Positions 33,764-45,495 of a stretch of DNA of 64,000 nt are shown piece after piece. Position 1 is the first letter of the stretch; the number at the start of each line of letters is the position of its first letter. Location: contig CM037593.1 of the NCBI GenBank assembly GCA_021018995.1, positions 11,870,088 through 11,934,087 of the forward strand. Direction: 5' to 3'. Source of the stretch: Chloranthus sessilifolius. Its lineage: Eukaryota; Streptophyta; Magnoliopsida; Chloranthales; Chloranthaceae. The notes beneath the pieces were generated by a model, which saw nothing but the letters and a program-made list of their open reading frames with translations, was not told where the DNA came from and made no database searches. Position numbers and translations under genes: made by a program.

Positions 33764-35299
33764 TGACTATGCTATTAGTATCAACATGTGAAGTTGGCGA
33801 AGGCGGTTATTCATTATTTTCAGGATCACTATCACCGTCATCGACTGAATGATTATCAAGTGCTTAGGGTTGAGTCCGTCGAGGTACGGTTGGTTTAGGT
33901 GCAGTTGTTTCGATTGCGGTTCGTAGAGGTCGGGATATTTGAGGTGCGATATGCTCTTGTGTTGTGATTTTAATGACTGTTGACTCTGAAGCTATTGGTT
34001 CGAAAGGCCATTGGTATCAACTAAGGCATCCTAAAAATGTTTTCCACTGATTCCAATCGAATGAATTGTTTATCGATTCGAAGTTAAGCTGACATGTATC
34101 ATGTATCGGATTCAGTTTAGGATAATATCATTGATCCTCATCGCCTTCTCTCATTGGAATGTCTGAAGAGAGTTTCTCCAGTGGCCTACGATATAAGCGA
34201 AATCATATATTCATATTTCTATTATTGTCGATTATCATCGGTGTAGCGATGTTTTCCTCTTTAAACCGTATTTTTTCATTTTCAATCGAATGTTCTGGTT
34301 CCGTACCATCATCATCTCATAATTTGATGTTTTCCTCACATTTTTTATGATCTTCGTTTGTTTCCTAAAACGATTGAAATACTTCGAAAGACGATAACAT
34401 TTTTATGATGGGAGTGGCTAATAATTTTTCGTTATAAATATTTATCATATCATTACTAATACGATATGTTCTGAATAAATTTATAAAATTATTGGAGCTC
34501 GACAATTAATTATTGGATAGCTACATTCAACATAAACTTTTTTTAATAGTGGTTACTAATTATATTGCAGTAGGTCCACTAGCCGTTCCCCTAATGCAAA
34601 TTAATAATTGTACAACAATTAATTATTTAATTATTGGGTAGCTGTATTGGCAATGAAAGATTCTTTTAGCATAAGTAATGAATCTATCCTTAACAATGTT
34701 GATTGGCTTGAATTAAGGTGGCAAACGTTTTAGGTTCAGCCATATCTCCAAATGGTACGGATCAGCCATCTACAACTACGTACCTGACCATCCAAATGGC
34801 TATTCATGTTTTATTTGTGCTAACTTATGGCTATAATTAACTTTTGCTTAGATACTCCAGATCATGGGTGTCCTCTCAATCCAACGGCCCATATATTCGA
34901 TACCATTTACAACAAAGTATAGACCATACCATGGCTAGTTTGCCTGCATGATTAGAATTCCACAATTTGCTATTAGCTATTTTTTAATGAATCCAATTCG
35001 ATGGGGTAGGATGAGTTTTAAAATTGTTTATTATTTACTTAAAATCGTAAGTTCAAACCAGCTCTTTATGCTTTTCAATACTTTAAGGCTCCGTTTGGGA
35101 ACGAGGATTTGTATACGTTTGATTCCACGTTTTTGTGTTTGAATTTGGATTGGACAAATCCACCGAAATTTAGAAATAATGACTTTATTGTAAAAATGTA
35201 AATTTATAAATAACACCTCCTAAGTGTTATTTGAAAATCCAAATCTTACACTAACATATAATTGGCAATGTCTAGTGAATCAAAAGTTGTTATCCAGTG
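33764..35299. other. Intergenic, nothing recognised
   Basis: No coding region or repeat family stood out. The short open stretches here lack motifs. Confidence 0.3.
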
Positions 35300-35465
35300 C
35301 TATCGTAGATACAGTTCGACTTGATTCCCAAACCGATCGGAACCGGTGGTACCCAACTCAAATTAAATCGAACTAAATCGGGTTGAATCAGTGGTAAATG
35401 GACCAGATTAAACAGGTACCAGACCAAACTAGACCCGACCCGAACTAAACCAACCCAAGCTTAAT
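35300..35465. repeat. Oligonucleotide-word island (ACCCGACCCGAACT)
   Basis: GATCGGAACCGG, AAATCGAACTAAATCGGG, GACCAGATTAAACAGG and ACCCGACCCGAACTAAACC words recur irregularly. Confidence 0.5.
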
Positions 35466-35507
35466 TAGTTACTGCAACGGCTAGAAAACTAGCCGCTAGG
35501 CTGCAAC

Positions 35508-35915
35508 GACTAATTTTTGGCTGTTGCAGTCTACTTTTGTAGAGTGCACCTTGGGTACAACTAGGAAATTGCTGGTTACACCCATTTTTGATTTTTTTAT
35601 CATTTTGTTGCAGCCCCCTTTTATAGAGTGCACCTTGGGTGCAATCAAAAAATTGCTGGTTGCACATATTTCAATGTTTTATTTTTTTGCAGTCCACTTT
35701 TATACAGTGGACCTTGGGTGCAACCAATGAATTGTTAGTTGCACCCATTTCAATTTTTTTCTTTTTTTTTTGCTTTTGCAACCAATCTTTATAGGGTGCA
35801 CCTTAGGTGCAACTAGGAAATTGATGATTGCACCCATTTTAATTTTTTCCCTTTTTATTTTTTATTTTTTGCAGTCCACCTTTATACAGTGCGCCTTTGG
35901 TGCAACCAAGAATTC
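35508..35915 (+). repeat. Minisatellite, about five ~70-110-bp units
   Basis: Units read TGCAGTCCACTTTTATAGAG, TGCACCTTGGGTGCAACTAG, GAAATTGCTGGTTGCACCCA, then a T-rich tail of variable length. Starts are near 35,530, 35,608, 35,690, 35,775 and 35,870. GGTGCAAC/GTTGCACC within each unit can pair, so every unit contains a small hairpin. Confidence 0.75.
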
Positions 35916-35919
35916 GGTT

Positions 35920-36075
35920 TTGATTCTGGAACGGTTTATGTGTTGGAGGAATTCAGTGTACCGAAATCGAAATTGATATATTTCAGTTCAGTTTCGATTT
36001 GTGGTGTACTGAACCAAGGACTAAAAAAATCGGATTCGATTCAGTTCGGTATACCGAACTTGCATCTACATAGAA
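35920..36075. repeat. Oligonucleotide-word island (GGTATACCGAA)
   Basis: TACCGAAATCGAAATTG, TTCAGTTTCGATT, TACTGAACC, ATTCAGTTCGG and TATACCGAACTTGC words recur. It directly follows the minisatellite. Confidence 0.5.
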
Positions 36076-37060
36076 TGAGGAAAACCAATGAAAAATATAA
36101 ATTCTTTTTATAAAAAAAATAGCCAAATGAAGCATCTATAAATCCTTGGGCCAAATTTTAAGGCAATGTTTAAACATTCAAACAAGAGATTTGCAATTCC
36201 AAATATTTTAAGTTCTGAATTTGAAATGCCTAAATTTGAAATCCCCAAATCCAAATCTAAATCCATGTTTCCAAATGCAGCCTAAAGGTATTCAATTGCA
36301 AGGGATTAATTCGAGAATTCACTTGTTATGCCGAATTCGATTCACTGAATTCCATTCGCGTTTCATTGGGTGAGTGAGCGAATTAAGTAACATAGGTGCC
36401 TACACCTTATTTGATTAATTATATGATGAAAAATGTCATGGTCTGAATTATGTACTCTAATATGGACCGTTGTACATATTATTTTATTGTTTAAGCCCAA
36501 ATTACCTATCACAAAAATACTATTTTAACAGTTGATATTAAAGTGTATCAAGTTTTTCCTATATGAGTGATTCTATGGGTGAGAAGTACCAGTGAAGGAC
36601 TACTAGTTGGACTGCTTGGGTAATGGGGCACTTCTCTGCTGCATATTGGAGCATGACAGGCTCCAATTTTAGTTCACATTTAATCCAAGTTATGAAAGCC
36701 CTAGCTTATATTAGGAGTCATCGTAGATTCAAAATTACTCTTAGGGATTAAAACTTTCGGATTTATGTACTTTAACATGAACGGTTGTGTATATATTTTT
36801 AATTGTTAATAACTTAATATTAAAGCGTACTAACTGGACTGTACTAATTCACGAATAAGTTATTCTTTGGCAGTGACATGTGTCAATAATAACTAACTTA
36901 ATTATCAAACTACTTGGATTGATCAAAGATATTGGCTGTTTTATCTTTTAAACGGTTTTAAATACATAATTTGTGCCTATATGTGTTTTCCACTTAAGTT
37001 TTTGCCTAAAAGAAAGAAACTTTTTTTTATTTAGGACACCTCTATTGCTTCTTGAATTAC
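36076..37060. other. Intergenic, nothing recognised
   Basis: AT-rich DNA without credible ORFs or clear repeats. Confidence 0.3.
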
Positions 37061-40000
37061 CGAGGGATCTTACACTGAAAAACTATTCTCTGCTTTGAAT
37101 CAGACGGAAGGTGTCGATTTTTATCCCAATTTTTCACACAGTAGATTTTAACACCGACAACGTACCATCAAATGGTTAATTTTTTATTTCATGTGAAATT
37201 ATTTCCAAGTGATTTAAAGAACAGGTGACACACATCGTGCTCAAATATGATTTGAAGGTCACCTACTGGGAGTATGCCAGGTGAAAAAAAAAATTAACCG
37301 TCTAATGACTCTAAAGGTACATCTATGATCTTATGATCTAAAGATGCATTGTCTAGAAGATTGGGATGACAAGCTATCTCAATTGTATGATTCAAAGCAA
37401 TCAATATTTTTCAGTGTAGGCGCCCTTGGTGACTTGGCAACTCTCTCTGCCCGCTCCCTAAATGCAGCACGGTCGGGATAGCGTTGTAGGTGGACATCTC
37501 AGCTCATCAACAAGGCATGCATATAGATTCTTTTTTCGCAACGATAGGAGATAGGTTTGCATGTACAAAACCATTGGCGATGGACATAATTTTCCATTCC
37601 ATTCTTTCACACAACAAATCTTAGGATCGTGGGTCGACAAACCGTCGGATGTTGATTCCACGTGACCCACACCTAAATAGTGACTTGAAAATCTTGTTCA
37701 GTGGTATATTGTGATCAGATTCATGTTTTTGGGAAGTATGCCACGTGCAATATAAATCTATCATGGTACACCTTTGATCTCAAGATACAATGTGTTGAAG
37801 ATTAAAAAAAAAAAGATGACGAGTTTCCTTTGTTTGATTGAAAGCAGTTAACGGCTTTTCAAGTGCAAACCTATGGCTGTGAAGAAATAATTGGTGGTTG
37901 TAAATATATCTACCCAATTTTTTTTTATATTCTCAGTCCTCGTTCGAGAGCCAGATTTCACTCATAATCTGAGTTTCAACTCAGAAAGTAGCAAGAATAT
38001 GAGACTTTCTGGGTGATTCTTGCGTTCGAGAGTTCTCCTTGGGAATTGAGAATATGAGAGAAATTTGAGTGAAAAGGACAGCTAGTTGTCCTACCAAATT
38101 GCTTGGAAAAGCTCAAAATTTGAGCTCGGATTGTAGGCGCCATTGTATACTGGAAAATTTTGTATAAATCAGATCCAAACTCAACATATGGTTAAAGAAA
38201 AAAAAAAAAATTGTAGAAAAACCCATCGGAGCAGATGCCGGTGAGTTTTTCTCAACTCACTGTTGCCGGTATATGTTTTTTGGCTCATCGGACGGCCACC
38301 GGATCGGTATTGGACGATTCTCAGTGTTAGAGACCATTGGCCGGTGTGTTGGACATGCACTTTTGGACTGCTTACTCTGTTAAGATTTAGCCCACCGTCA
38401 TCATGAGGGGCCTATCTCGTGCGTCCATGGAACTTTTGCTTATGCTGTTTCCTGCTTCTGTTTCTTTTCATAAAGTGTATATATATATATATATAATATA
38501 GCAAGTACAGGCAACCGATTTTAATCTTATATATTATATAACATATGATATTACAATTGTAAAAAAGTAAAGGAAACTGACTTCAATATTATGAATATAA
38601 TATTATTAAGAAGAGATTACCTTTAAATCCACCCATCAAATTTTTGAGTTCACCGACGCTCAAAGACATTCACTTGGTAGAATAAGATGATGGAGATCAT
38701 TTATCCTCCCAATCTTTCACACAATGGATTTTGAGATCATGGACCTATCCTCAGACGATTAGTGTTTTATTTCTCATGGCACACATCTCAGAAAAATAAC
38801 CTTAACATCACGTGCACACTCAAAATTGATTTTAACGTAACTTTTTTGGGTGTGTACCACATGAAATAATAAACCAACCATCTGATGGTACAATCATATT
38901 CTCAAGATCCATTGTGTGAAAGATTGGGACTATAAACAATCTCTATCGTCTGATTCAATATAATCAACGCATGTGTTTTAGCGTGAGTGAACTCAAAGAT
39001 TTGGTGAGTGGATTTAAAGATACTATATTATTAAAAGTAAAGGCAACAAAGCCTAAAATTTTGTTTTATTATAATGGGTGGCTAACCCATGTCAAGCTAA
39101 AGCACCAAAGTTGGTGCTTCCCTAATTGAATTGTTTTGCAAACTAGATTCATTATACCCTAATTTTTTATTATGTTTCTGTTGATTGCAAATATCAGTTT
39201 AACCCTATAAATGAGTATTAAGGGCCCATTTTAAAAGTAAATGGCAATTAAATCAGATTCGGAAAAAGATTTTGTCAAATATGTTCAACCCCATCTCGAT
39301 TGGTTGTCTGTAAATTTTGAGATAAATCCGAGTACAACACATTAATCGTTGATTCGAATACGTTTATACGGTGATAGCATAATCACAGATTGAATCGATT
39401 TTGAGAATTTTTTGAGAAGAACTTAAAAACAAAAGATTTTAATCTTTTATAGGAAAAGTTAAGAATCTAAGTAATTTAAGATCGCATATGAAAAAGTCAG
39501 AAATTTGAATCTGCCATCAATCTATTAGGAATAAGAGTGTCCAAGAATCCTCGCTTTTATAAGAAAAACAAGGAAACACCCGAACGAGGTAAATATTTGC
39601 TTTCCGATTCTCTGCTTTTGAGCTTTTCTAGGGCCCACCACTAAAAAAGAGACTTAATTTTCACAGGCATCTAAGGAAAAAAAAAAGGTGTCATCCACCA
39701 TTTAGAAATCATTGACTGCTATTAATCCGATGATAAAGAGATCGTTATTCACACAATCTTCCATACAACGCATCTCAATATGAGACCCGTACCATCAGAC
39801 CGTTAGTTTATCATTCTATGCCGCAAACATCATAAAAAATGGCCGGAGAATTATGTGGCAAAAATCACACCCGAAAGTGATTTTCAAGTCACTTTTTAAA
39901 AAATGAGCCAAGTGGAATAAAAAATTGACCGTTGGATGATACGCCCATCCCATGATCTAAAAATCCATTGACTGATTCGCATGTGTATGCTCACACAAAT

Positions 40001-40130
40001 GAGTACCTAAATTACACAAATACCACTTATGCAATTGACCGTTAAACAAGCTATATTCACTCCCACATCAATTATCACAAAATGTACTCAGTAGAATCCA
40101 TATCCAGTCTTATGTACTCTCTCACTCTCT
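37061..40130. repeat. Region with several copies of a dispersed repeat family
   Basis: At about 37,080-37,400, 37,520-37,860, 38,640-39,010 and 39,690-39,980 the same blocks return: a CATC-AGACGGTTAGTTT-type start, a TTTATTTCATGTG-like block, GACACACATC, TTTTGGGTGTGTACCACATG, and a tail ATCCATTGTGTGAAAGATTGGG. Further copies lie at 50,500-50,930 and 52,355-52,545. Start and tail are partly complementary (ACCATCAGA.. / ..TCTGATGGT), suggesting a foldback or MITE-like family. A TA-rich microsatellite lies at 38,479-38,500, and an inverted relative of the 9,596 hairpin near 39,085-39,115. No gene seen. Confidence 0.5.
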
Positions 40131-40189
40131 TCCGACACTCATTTCCCTCTGTAATTCATCGTGCCATCTCACCTACTCTTCATTGTCTA

Positions 40190-40229
40190 CTCTCTCTCTC
40201 TCTCTTTCTCTTTCTCTTTCTCTTTCTCT
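40190..40229 (+). promoter_or_regulatory. Pyrimidine-rich 5'-UTR tract of the NLR gene
   Basis: A run of TCTCTC and CTTTCT units 50-90 bp upstream of the NLR start codon is typical of plant core promoter or 5'-UTR sequence (Y-patch/CT repeat). I did not see a clear TATA box at a convincing distance. The start codon context is GGTCACCATGG (40,273-40,283), a strong plant initiation context. Confidence 0.5.
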
Positions 40230-40279
40230 GAGTTCATCCCGCGAGCTCACTTTCTCTATATTTTCTTCATTCGGTCACC

Positions 40280-43000
40280 ATGGATATCGTGACTCCTGTC
40301 ATCGACATTGTCTTTCGGTTAATTGAACCCATTGCACGGCGCATAAGAATTATCACTAAACTCGAAGAAAATGTTGGCTCACTTGTAGATTCTATGGCAG
40401 AATTGATAGAAGCAAAGAGCGATGTGAAACTAAGGGTCGATGCTGCTGAAAGACAGTTATGGAAGCGCACAAATCAAGTGAACGGGTGGCTTCAAAGAGT
40501 AGAAGCTACTCAGGGCGAAGTGACCCAAATAGAAAATGCTTTCAACCAAAGGAGAAGATGTCTTGGAGAGTGCCATCCGAATTTTTGGTCCAGCTACAAA
40601 CTCGGTAAAAGAGTGGCTAAGAAGCTTGTAGATGTGGTTGAGTTGAAGAACAAAGGTGTTTTCAGCGAAGTCGCCGAGAGACCTGCTCCTGATCCTGTGA
40701 CTGAGATGCCTAGCACATCTACTGTGGGCATGGATCTAACGATGCAGAAGGTTTTAGATCACCTTGAAGAAGATGAAGTCGGAATCATTGGCATATTTGG
40801 GATGGGGGGTGTCGGTAAGACGACCCTTCTGACAAAAATCAACAACCAGTTTCTCCAAAGAAGCCATGATTTTGATGTGGTGATTTGGGTTGTTGCATCG
40901 GAAGAACCAAATTTGGTAAATATGAGAAAGGATATTGGAAAGAAGTTGGGCTTCACTGAAGATGAAGATTTGGCAGCTGCAAACATATTCAAAGCGCTAA
41001 AGGATAAAAAGTTTTTGATAATGTTGGATGATGTTTGGGCAAGGCTGAATCTTGAGGACATGGGAATTCCTCTTCCTAATAGGCAAAACAAGTCCAAGTT
41101 ACTATTCACGACCAGATCTGAGGAAGTATGCGGACAAATGGAAGCTCGCCGGAAGGTTAAAGTAGAATGTTTGGCACGTAAGGAAGCATGGGATCTGTTT
41201 AGAGAGAAGGTAGGTGAAGAGGCACTGAATTCTCATCCGAGAATACCAAAGCTTGCCGAGGATGTTGCTGATAAGTGTGCCGGTCTACCGCTTGTACTCA
41301 TCACCACTGGCCGAGCCATGGCAACCAAGAAGACACCGCAGGAGTGGGAGTACGCAATAGAAGTTTTGGGCAGCTCATCATCACAACTTCCGGGTATGGA
41401 AGGAGTGTTATATCGTTTGAAATTTAGCTACGAAAATCTAAGCGATGATATAATGAGAGAGTGTTTCTTGTATTGTTCTCTATTTCCTGAAGATTTTAAT
41501 ATCGCTAAAGATAAACTCATAGATTATTGGATTGGGGAAGGGTTCTTCGATAACGATGAGAGTGATGACCTAGTTAAAGCTCGAAAGAGGGGGCATTTTC
41601 TCATCGGAAGACTAAAGGATGCCTGCTTATTGGAAGATGTCCGAGATGAAGCCGGCCTTATTGCAGAGACACATGTGAAGATGCACGATGTTATTCGCGA
41701 GTTGGCGCTCTGGATAGCTTCTGCGAGGAAGGATAAGTTTATTGTGAGAGCTGGTGTCCATTTGACTAAGCCACCGATGCTTGAGAAGTGGGAAGAGACG
41801 AAGAGGATATCGCTGATGGAAAATGAATTGGAAGAACTGCCTGAAACGCCTACTTGCCCCAATCTCTTAACTTTGATGCTCCAAGGCAATAGAGACTTGA
41901 GAAAGATCTCAAATAATTTTTTCAAATCCATGCCTCTTCTTAAGGTCTTAGATCTTTCACTTACTCATCTAGAAGAACTTCCTATGGGGATCAGTGAATT
42001 GGTAGAATTGCAACATCTAAATTTATCACATACAAAGATTGTAGCACTACCGGGAGAGCTAGTTAATCTGGTAAAATTGAAGTGCTTGGATTTGAGCTGG
42101 ACAAGTCGTCTTGAAACAATTCCCCCTGAGATGATCGCAAGGCTCCCAAGGTTGCAAGTCTTGAACCTATATGAAACTAAGTATAGCGAATGGAAAGTGG
42201 AAGCTAGTGCTGCTGCTGCAGGAGGGATTAATTTGTTGGCGGAATTGGAAGTATTGAAACATTTAAATGAACTTGGAATTACCATTAGAAATGTCAATTC
42301 TGATTCTCTCAACAGATTTCTTGGTTCTCAGATATTTACCAAATGCATACGATATCTACAGATAGGAACTTGCCATGGATTGACTTGTTTTCACCTGTCA
42401 ACAACTTTTGGGAATATGAAGAGACTAAATACACTTGTGATTGCAGAATGCGGTGAGTTGGAGGAGTTGATGATTGATGATGAGTTGGAAGGAGCGAATC
42501 GATTACTTCCCCAACTAGAGAGACTGTACCTCTTTCGTAATTACAAATTGAAGACTATTTTCGTAAACCGTGGATGCCTACAAAACCTTCGTACTTTACA
42601 GATTTACCAATGTAATGAGTTGAAGAACGTGACGTGGGTTCTACATCTTCATAACCTTGAAAGTATTTGGTTGTGGGATTGCGAAGGAATAGAAGAAATA
42701 ATAGGTGATGAAGTTGAAGCAGCAACACATGGCTCAATTACCTTCCCAAGAGTAAAGGATATAACTCTTGGACATTTACCAGAATTAAAGAGTATATGTA
42801 GGCATGCGATAGCCTTCCCTTCCTTACGGTCTATACGTGTGGAAGCCTGTCGGAACTTGAAGAGGCTCCCATTCAACCGCAGTAGTAATGCCAACAACAC
42901 TTTGAGAGAAATTCGTGCGAAAAAAGAATGGTGGGAGGAATTAGAGTGGGAAGATGAAAATATTAAGTTCACTTTCTTTCTCTATTTCGTGCCACGGTAA
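40280..43000 (+). CDS. RPS2-like: CC-NBS-LRR disease resistance protein, RPS2-like, intact
   Basis: Single-exon frame of 906 residues, close to the 909 of Arabidopsis RPS2. Residues 1-150 are a coiled-coil N-terminus without a TIR. The NB-ARC domain has a P-loop GMGGVGKTT at 174-182 (Lys180), FDVVIWVVAS, kinase-2 MLDDVW at 248-253, KLLFTTRS, GLPL at 335-338, the RNBS-D block CFLYCSLFPED from 395, and MHD at 468-470. About 430 residues of leucine-rich repeats follow, ending WWEELEW...YFVPR, which resembles the RPS2 C-terminus. All nucleotide-binding motifs look intact. Such proteins are intracellular immune receptors that bind ADP/ATP and trigger defence. The start has a strong context. A candidate AATAAA lies at 43,265. 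No NLR cluster is visible nearby. Orthology to RPS2 is inference. Confidence 0.93.
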   Translation: MDIVTPVIDIVFRLIEPIARRIRIITKLEENVGSLVDSMAELIEAKSDVKLRVDAAERQLWKRTNQVNGWLQRVEATQGEVTQIENAFNQRRRCLGECHPNFWSSYKLGKRVAKKLVDVVELKNKGVFSEVAERPAPDPVTEMPSTSTVGMDLTMQKVLDHLEEDEVGIIGIFGMGGVGKTTLLTKINNQFLQRSHDFDVVIWVVASEEPNLVNMRKDIGKKLGFTEDEDLAAANIFKALKDKKFLIMLDDVWARLNLEDMGIPLPNRQNKSKLLFTTRSEEVCGQMEARRKVKVECLARKEAWDLFREKVGEEALNSHPRIPKLAEDVADKCAGLPLVLITTGRAMATKKTPQEWEYAIEVLGSSSSQLPGMEGVLYRLKFSYENLSDDIMRECFLYCSLFPEDFNIAKDKLIDYWIGEGFFDNDESDDLVKARKRGHFLIGRLKDACLLEDVRDEAGLIAETHVKMHDVIRELALWIASARKDKFIVRAGVHLTKPPMLEKWEETKRISLMENELEELPETPTCPNLLTLMLQGNRDLRKISNNFFKSMPLLKVLDLSLTHLEELPMGISELVELQHLNLSHTKIVALPGELVNLVKLKCLDLSWTSRLETIPPEMIARLPRLQVLNLYETKYSEWKVEASAAAAGGINLLAELEVLKHLNELGITIRNVNSDSLNRFLGSQIFTKCIRYLQIGTCHGLTCFHLSTTFGNMKRLNTLVIAECGELEELMIDDELEGANRLLPQLERLYLFRNYKLKTIFVNRGCLQNLRTLQIYQCNELKNVTWVLHLHNLESIWLWDCEGIEEIIGDEVEAATHGSITFPRVKDITLGHLPELKSICRHAIAFPSLRSIRVEACRNLKRLPFNRSSNANNTLREIRAKKEWWEELEWEDENIKFTFFLYFVPR

Positions 43001-43134
43001 ACTAATGGAGTGGCTTTGGAAAAGCAAAAGCTCATCTCAGGTATTCTACTTCACTTAATCCTTTTTTCTTTTCCATAGCATGTTATAATGTACACAAGTG
43101 TTTCACAAGATGGATGGCCACTTGGGAAATGCCG
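43001..43134 (+). other. Probable 3' UTR start of the NLR gene
   Basis: Sequence downstream of the stop contains CTCATCTCAG followed by GTATTC, a possible donor of a 3'-UTR intron. A poly(A)-signal-like AATAAA lies at 43,265-43,270. Transcript evidence is needed to set the end. Confidence 0.3.
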
Positions 43135-43640
43135 CATGACGTGCCACATGACATAATGATAAATCATATTTTAATGGTGTTAGATAAGAAAAAGTCTAAT
43201 TTTAATGGTATAAGATCATTTAACACCAATTTTGTGTTTAAATGCAAGTCAGGAGTGAGTATAAAATAAAGACACAATTTAATATTTTTGTGTATTTACC
43301 TGTTGGGTCTATTATCTTATACTCTATGAAAGTAGAGACACAATTTAATATAAAGACTTAGATATTTTTTTGGAGGTATCCGACTCCCCTAGTCAACATT
43401 TAAACACCAAAATAATGCTAAATGATCTTATATCATTAAAATTAAACTTCTTATCTCACATCATTGAAGTGTACTGATTTATCATTATGTCATGTGATAC
43501 ACGTCTTGATCAATCTAAATTGTCCAAGTGAACATTTGTCATTGGAACACGTCTCAGCCTACCTATAAGTGGATGTTAACCATTCGATTGATTAACTTTA
43601 ATATCGGTCATTAAAGTTAAAAACAATAGTTGATATTGTA
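43135..43640. repeat. Foldback element with ~110-bp inverted arms
   Basis: The left arm (about 43,135-43,245) contains CCACATGACATAATGATAAATC and GATAAG...AATTTTAATGG. The right arm (about 43,405-43,510) has the inverse: TTATCATTATGTCATGTG and CATTAAAATTAAACTTCTTATC. A tail block with AGTGGATGTTAACCATTCGATT (43,570-43,670) recurs near 63,210. Diverged copies lie at 25,915-26,115 and 63,170-63,450. Confidence 0.65.
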
Positions 43641-44129
43641 ATCTATAGATCAGATGATTTAAACCTTCCTAAACTACAATTTTTGTCTCATGTGGAAATA
43701 ACATTAAGTTGTCGGATTATAACAATAATCATCTTGGAATCATATATTACATAAAACTTTAAAAAACTATTTCATTGTGGTTTAAATGTTTGAGACTTAT
43801 ATCAAAGAAATTTGTTATATTAATAAGAGAAATTATAATAAATCTTGTTTTTTTCAAGAATCATCTCATAAATAATTGAGGATAGCTAATTATCAAGAAT
43901 TTTTTTTTTGGATACCTCTATTCACACCCATAAAAACTCTAAAATTACTCGCCTGCCCTAGGTAGGTGGTTTTAGAATTTTGGTTGGTGCAAATAGAGGT
44001 AACTATATTTTTATGGTAAAACTTTTTCTGCATAGTTAAAAAAGTATATTTATTTATTTAAAAGATTTGAATATTAAAATTTGAGCAATTATATAATTTT
44101 GCTTGTGCATCGCATGGATTCTTTGCTAG
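43641..44129. other. Intergenic, nothing recognised
   Basis: AT-rich, no ORF of note. Confidence 0.3.
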
Positions 44130-44540
44130 TTCTTGGTTATTCGGGTCTCAATGGGCCGGGCTTGATCCTAGCTCAGGTCAGCCCAACCCACAATGGGTTG
44201 GGTATGGGCTAAGTTCGGTAAGCCTGATAAATAAATTGGCCCATTATTTTGCGGAACAATTGGCCCATTTAAGCCCGACCAAAAGCCAGCCGACATCAAT
44301 CAAATGAGTTCTTTTATATAAAAATTTCTTGTCTGGGCCACGGTGCGGCCCATGGGCTGGGTAAGAGCTAAGGTAGGTGAGCGTGAAAAATAAATTGGCT
44401 AGTCCAGCTTGGCCCGATTCATTAGCCAGCCTGGCCGATTAGTAACCGGACCAGTTATGGGCTAGCTCCAAGTGATCCGGTTATAATCGGCCCATTTAAT
44501 GCCCAGACTGAACCTGGCCCGATCATTCCTACTGAGACCC
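44130..44540. repeat. Oligonucleotide-word island (GGCCCGATT/GGGCCGGGC)
   Basis: GGGCCGGGCTTG, CAGCCCAACCC, TTGGCCCATT, AAGCCCGACC, CACGGTGCGGCCC, TTGGCCCGATTC and GGCCCGATC words recur irregularly over 400 bp. The island resembles that at 8,890-9,195. Confidence 0.55.
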
Positions 44541-44689
44541 CTGTTAATGATTATTTTTATTAATCTTGATATCAATTTGATAAATGCTTTGCAGATTTTA
44601 TTTTTGAATACCAAAGTTGTTGCAAAATATTTTTCTACAATTGCATTAGTAAATGCTGAAGTTTTGAAAACTTAATTGGTTGTGTAGAC

Positions 44690-44870
44690 ACTATGGTCCA
44701 AAATTCGGCCGAAATGTTTCGGTTTCAATCCCCACCGAAGCCGAAACGATAACTCAAAATATTGATTCCCAATGTATCGTGTTGAAAATTTTGGCCAAAA
44801 TTCAATATTTCGGTTTGAGTGGGGACCGAAACCGAAACGAAATCCGATTTTTTGAACCATGATAGACACC
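44690..44870. repeat. Oligonucleotide-word island (CCGAAACCGAAACG)
   Basis: TTCGGCCGAAATGTTTCGG, CCGAAGCCGAAACG, ATTTCGG and ACCGAAACCGAAACG recur. Both strands are open over 60 codons (44,672-44,869), a by-product of near-palindromic words. Confidence 0.5.
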
Positions 44871-45112
44871 TTATTTTTGACCTTTTGGGAACACTATATA
44901 ATAGAAATTCACATTATGATGTCCATGATTTTGTTGATAAATAACTCGATAACAGAGCCAAAATTCATCTTTTACAAATTTTGAGGTGCCTCAAAAAGCA
45001 TGTTGCGTTATGATTGTGTGCAACTCTCTGGGCACAATTGATTGCCCACAGTGACTCCCATGTGCAACCCTTGTTATAAAAAATTAAAATATGTGTTGAT
45101 TGTGTGCAACTC

Positions 45113-45309
45113 TTTGGGATTGCTCTTTGGAGGCAAAGAGTAGGTCTCTGCTATGGTGTAGAGCAGTTTAGCATGGGAGTATGTTTGGTTGTAATTGCTC
45201 TTAGCTCTTTCAGAGAGTGAAAGAGATGAATTTGGGTCTCTTTTAAAAGTTAAATTTAAACCTGCTCTTTTAAATGGGCTGCTCTTTGCCTCCAAAGAGC
45301 AATCCCAAA
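45113..45309. mobile_element. MITE, relative of the one at 24,449
   Basis: The ends TTTGGGATTGCTCTTTGGAG and CTCCAAAGAGCAATCCCAAA are inverted repeats of about 29 bp. The interior shares AGTGAAAGAG, TTTGGGTCT and TTTAAACCTGCT with the 24.4-kb copy. Non-coding. Confidence 0.75.
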
Positions 45310-45495
45310 CAAAATCTAAGCGTGTTACATAGGACTTTTTGTTTATATAGTAATTGCGTTAGTTCCTAATTTCCTCTGTAGATGATGAACTGTGACACTT
45401 TGGACCGCTTAAAAACCAAAGTCTCAGTGGTATACTTTGGACAACTTAAAAACCAGACTCTTAATTGGATTCGTCTTTGAGTGTAGGATATAGCC

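Noticed and set aside
33535..33852. 105-codon ORF with repeated peptide
   Set aside because: Direct result of the 84-bp tandem duplication in AT-rich DNA; no homology recognised.
35461..35976. Short ORFs in the minisatellite on both strands
   Set aside because: They encode the repeat unit and come from its composition; no start context or motif.
40759..42972. Long minus-strand open frames inside the NLR
   Set aside because: They are antisense shadows of the NLR coding sequence with no motifs of their own.
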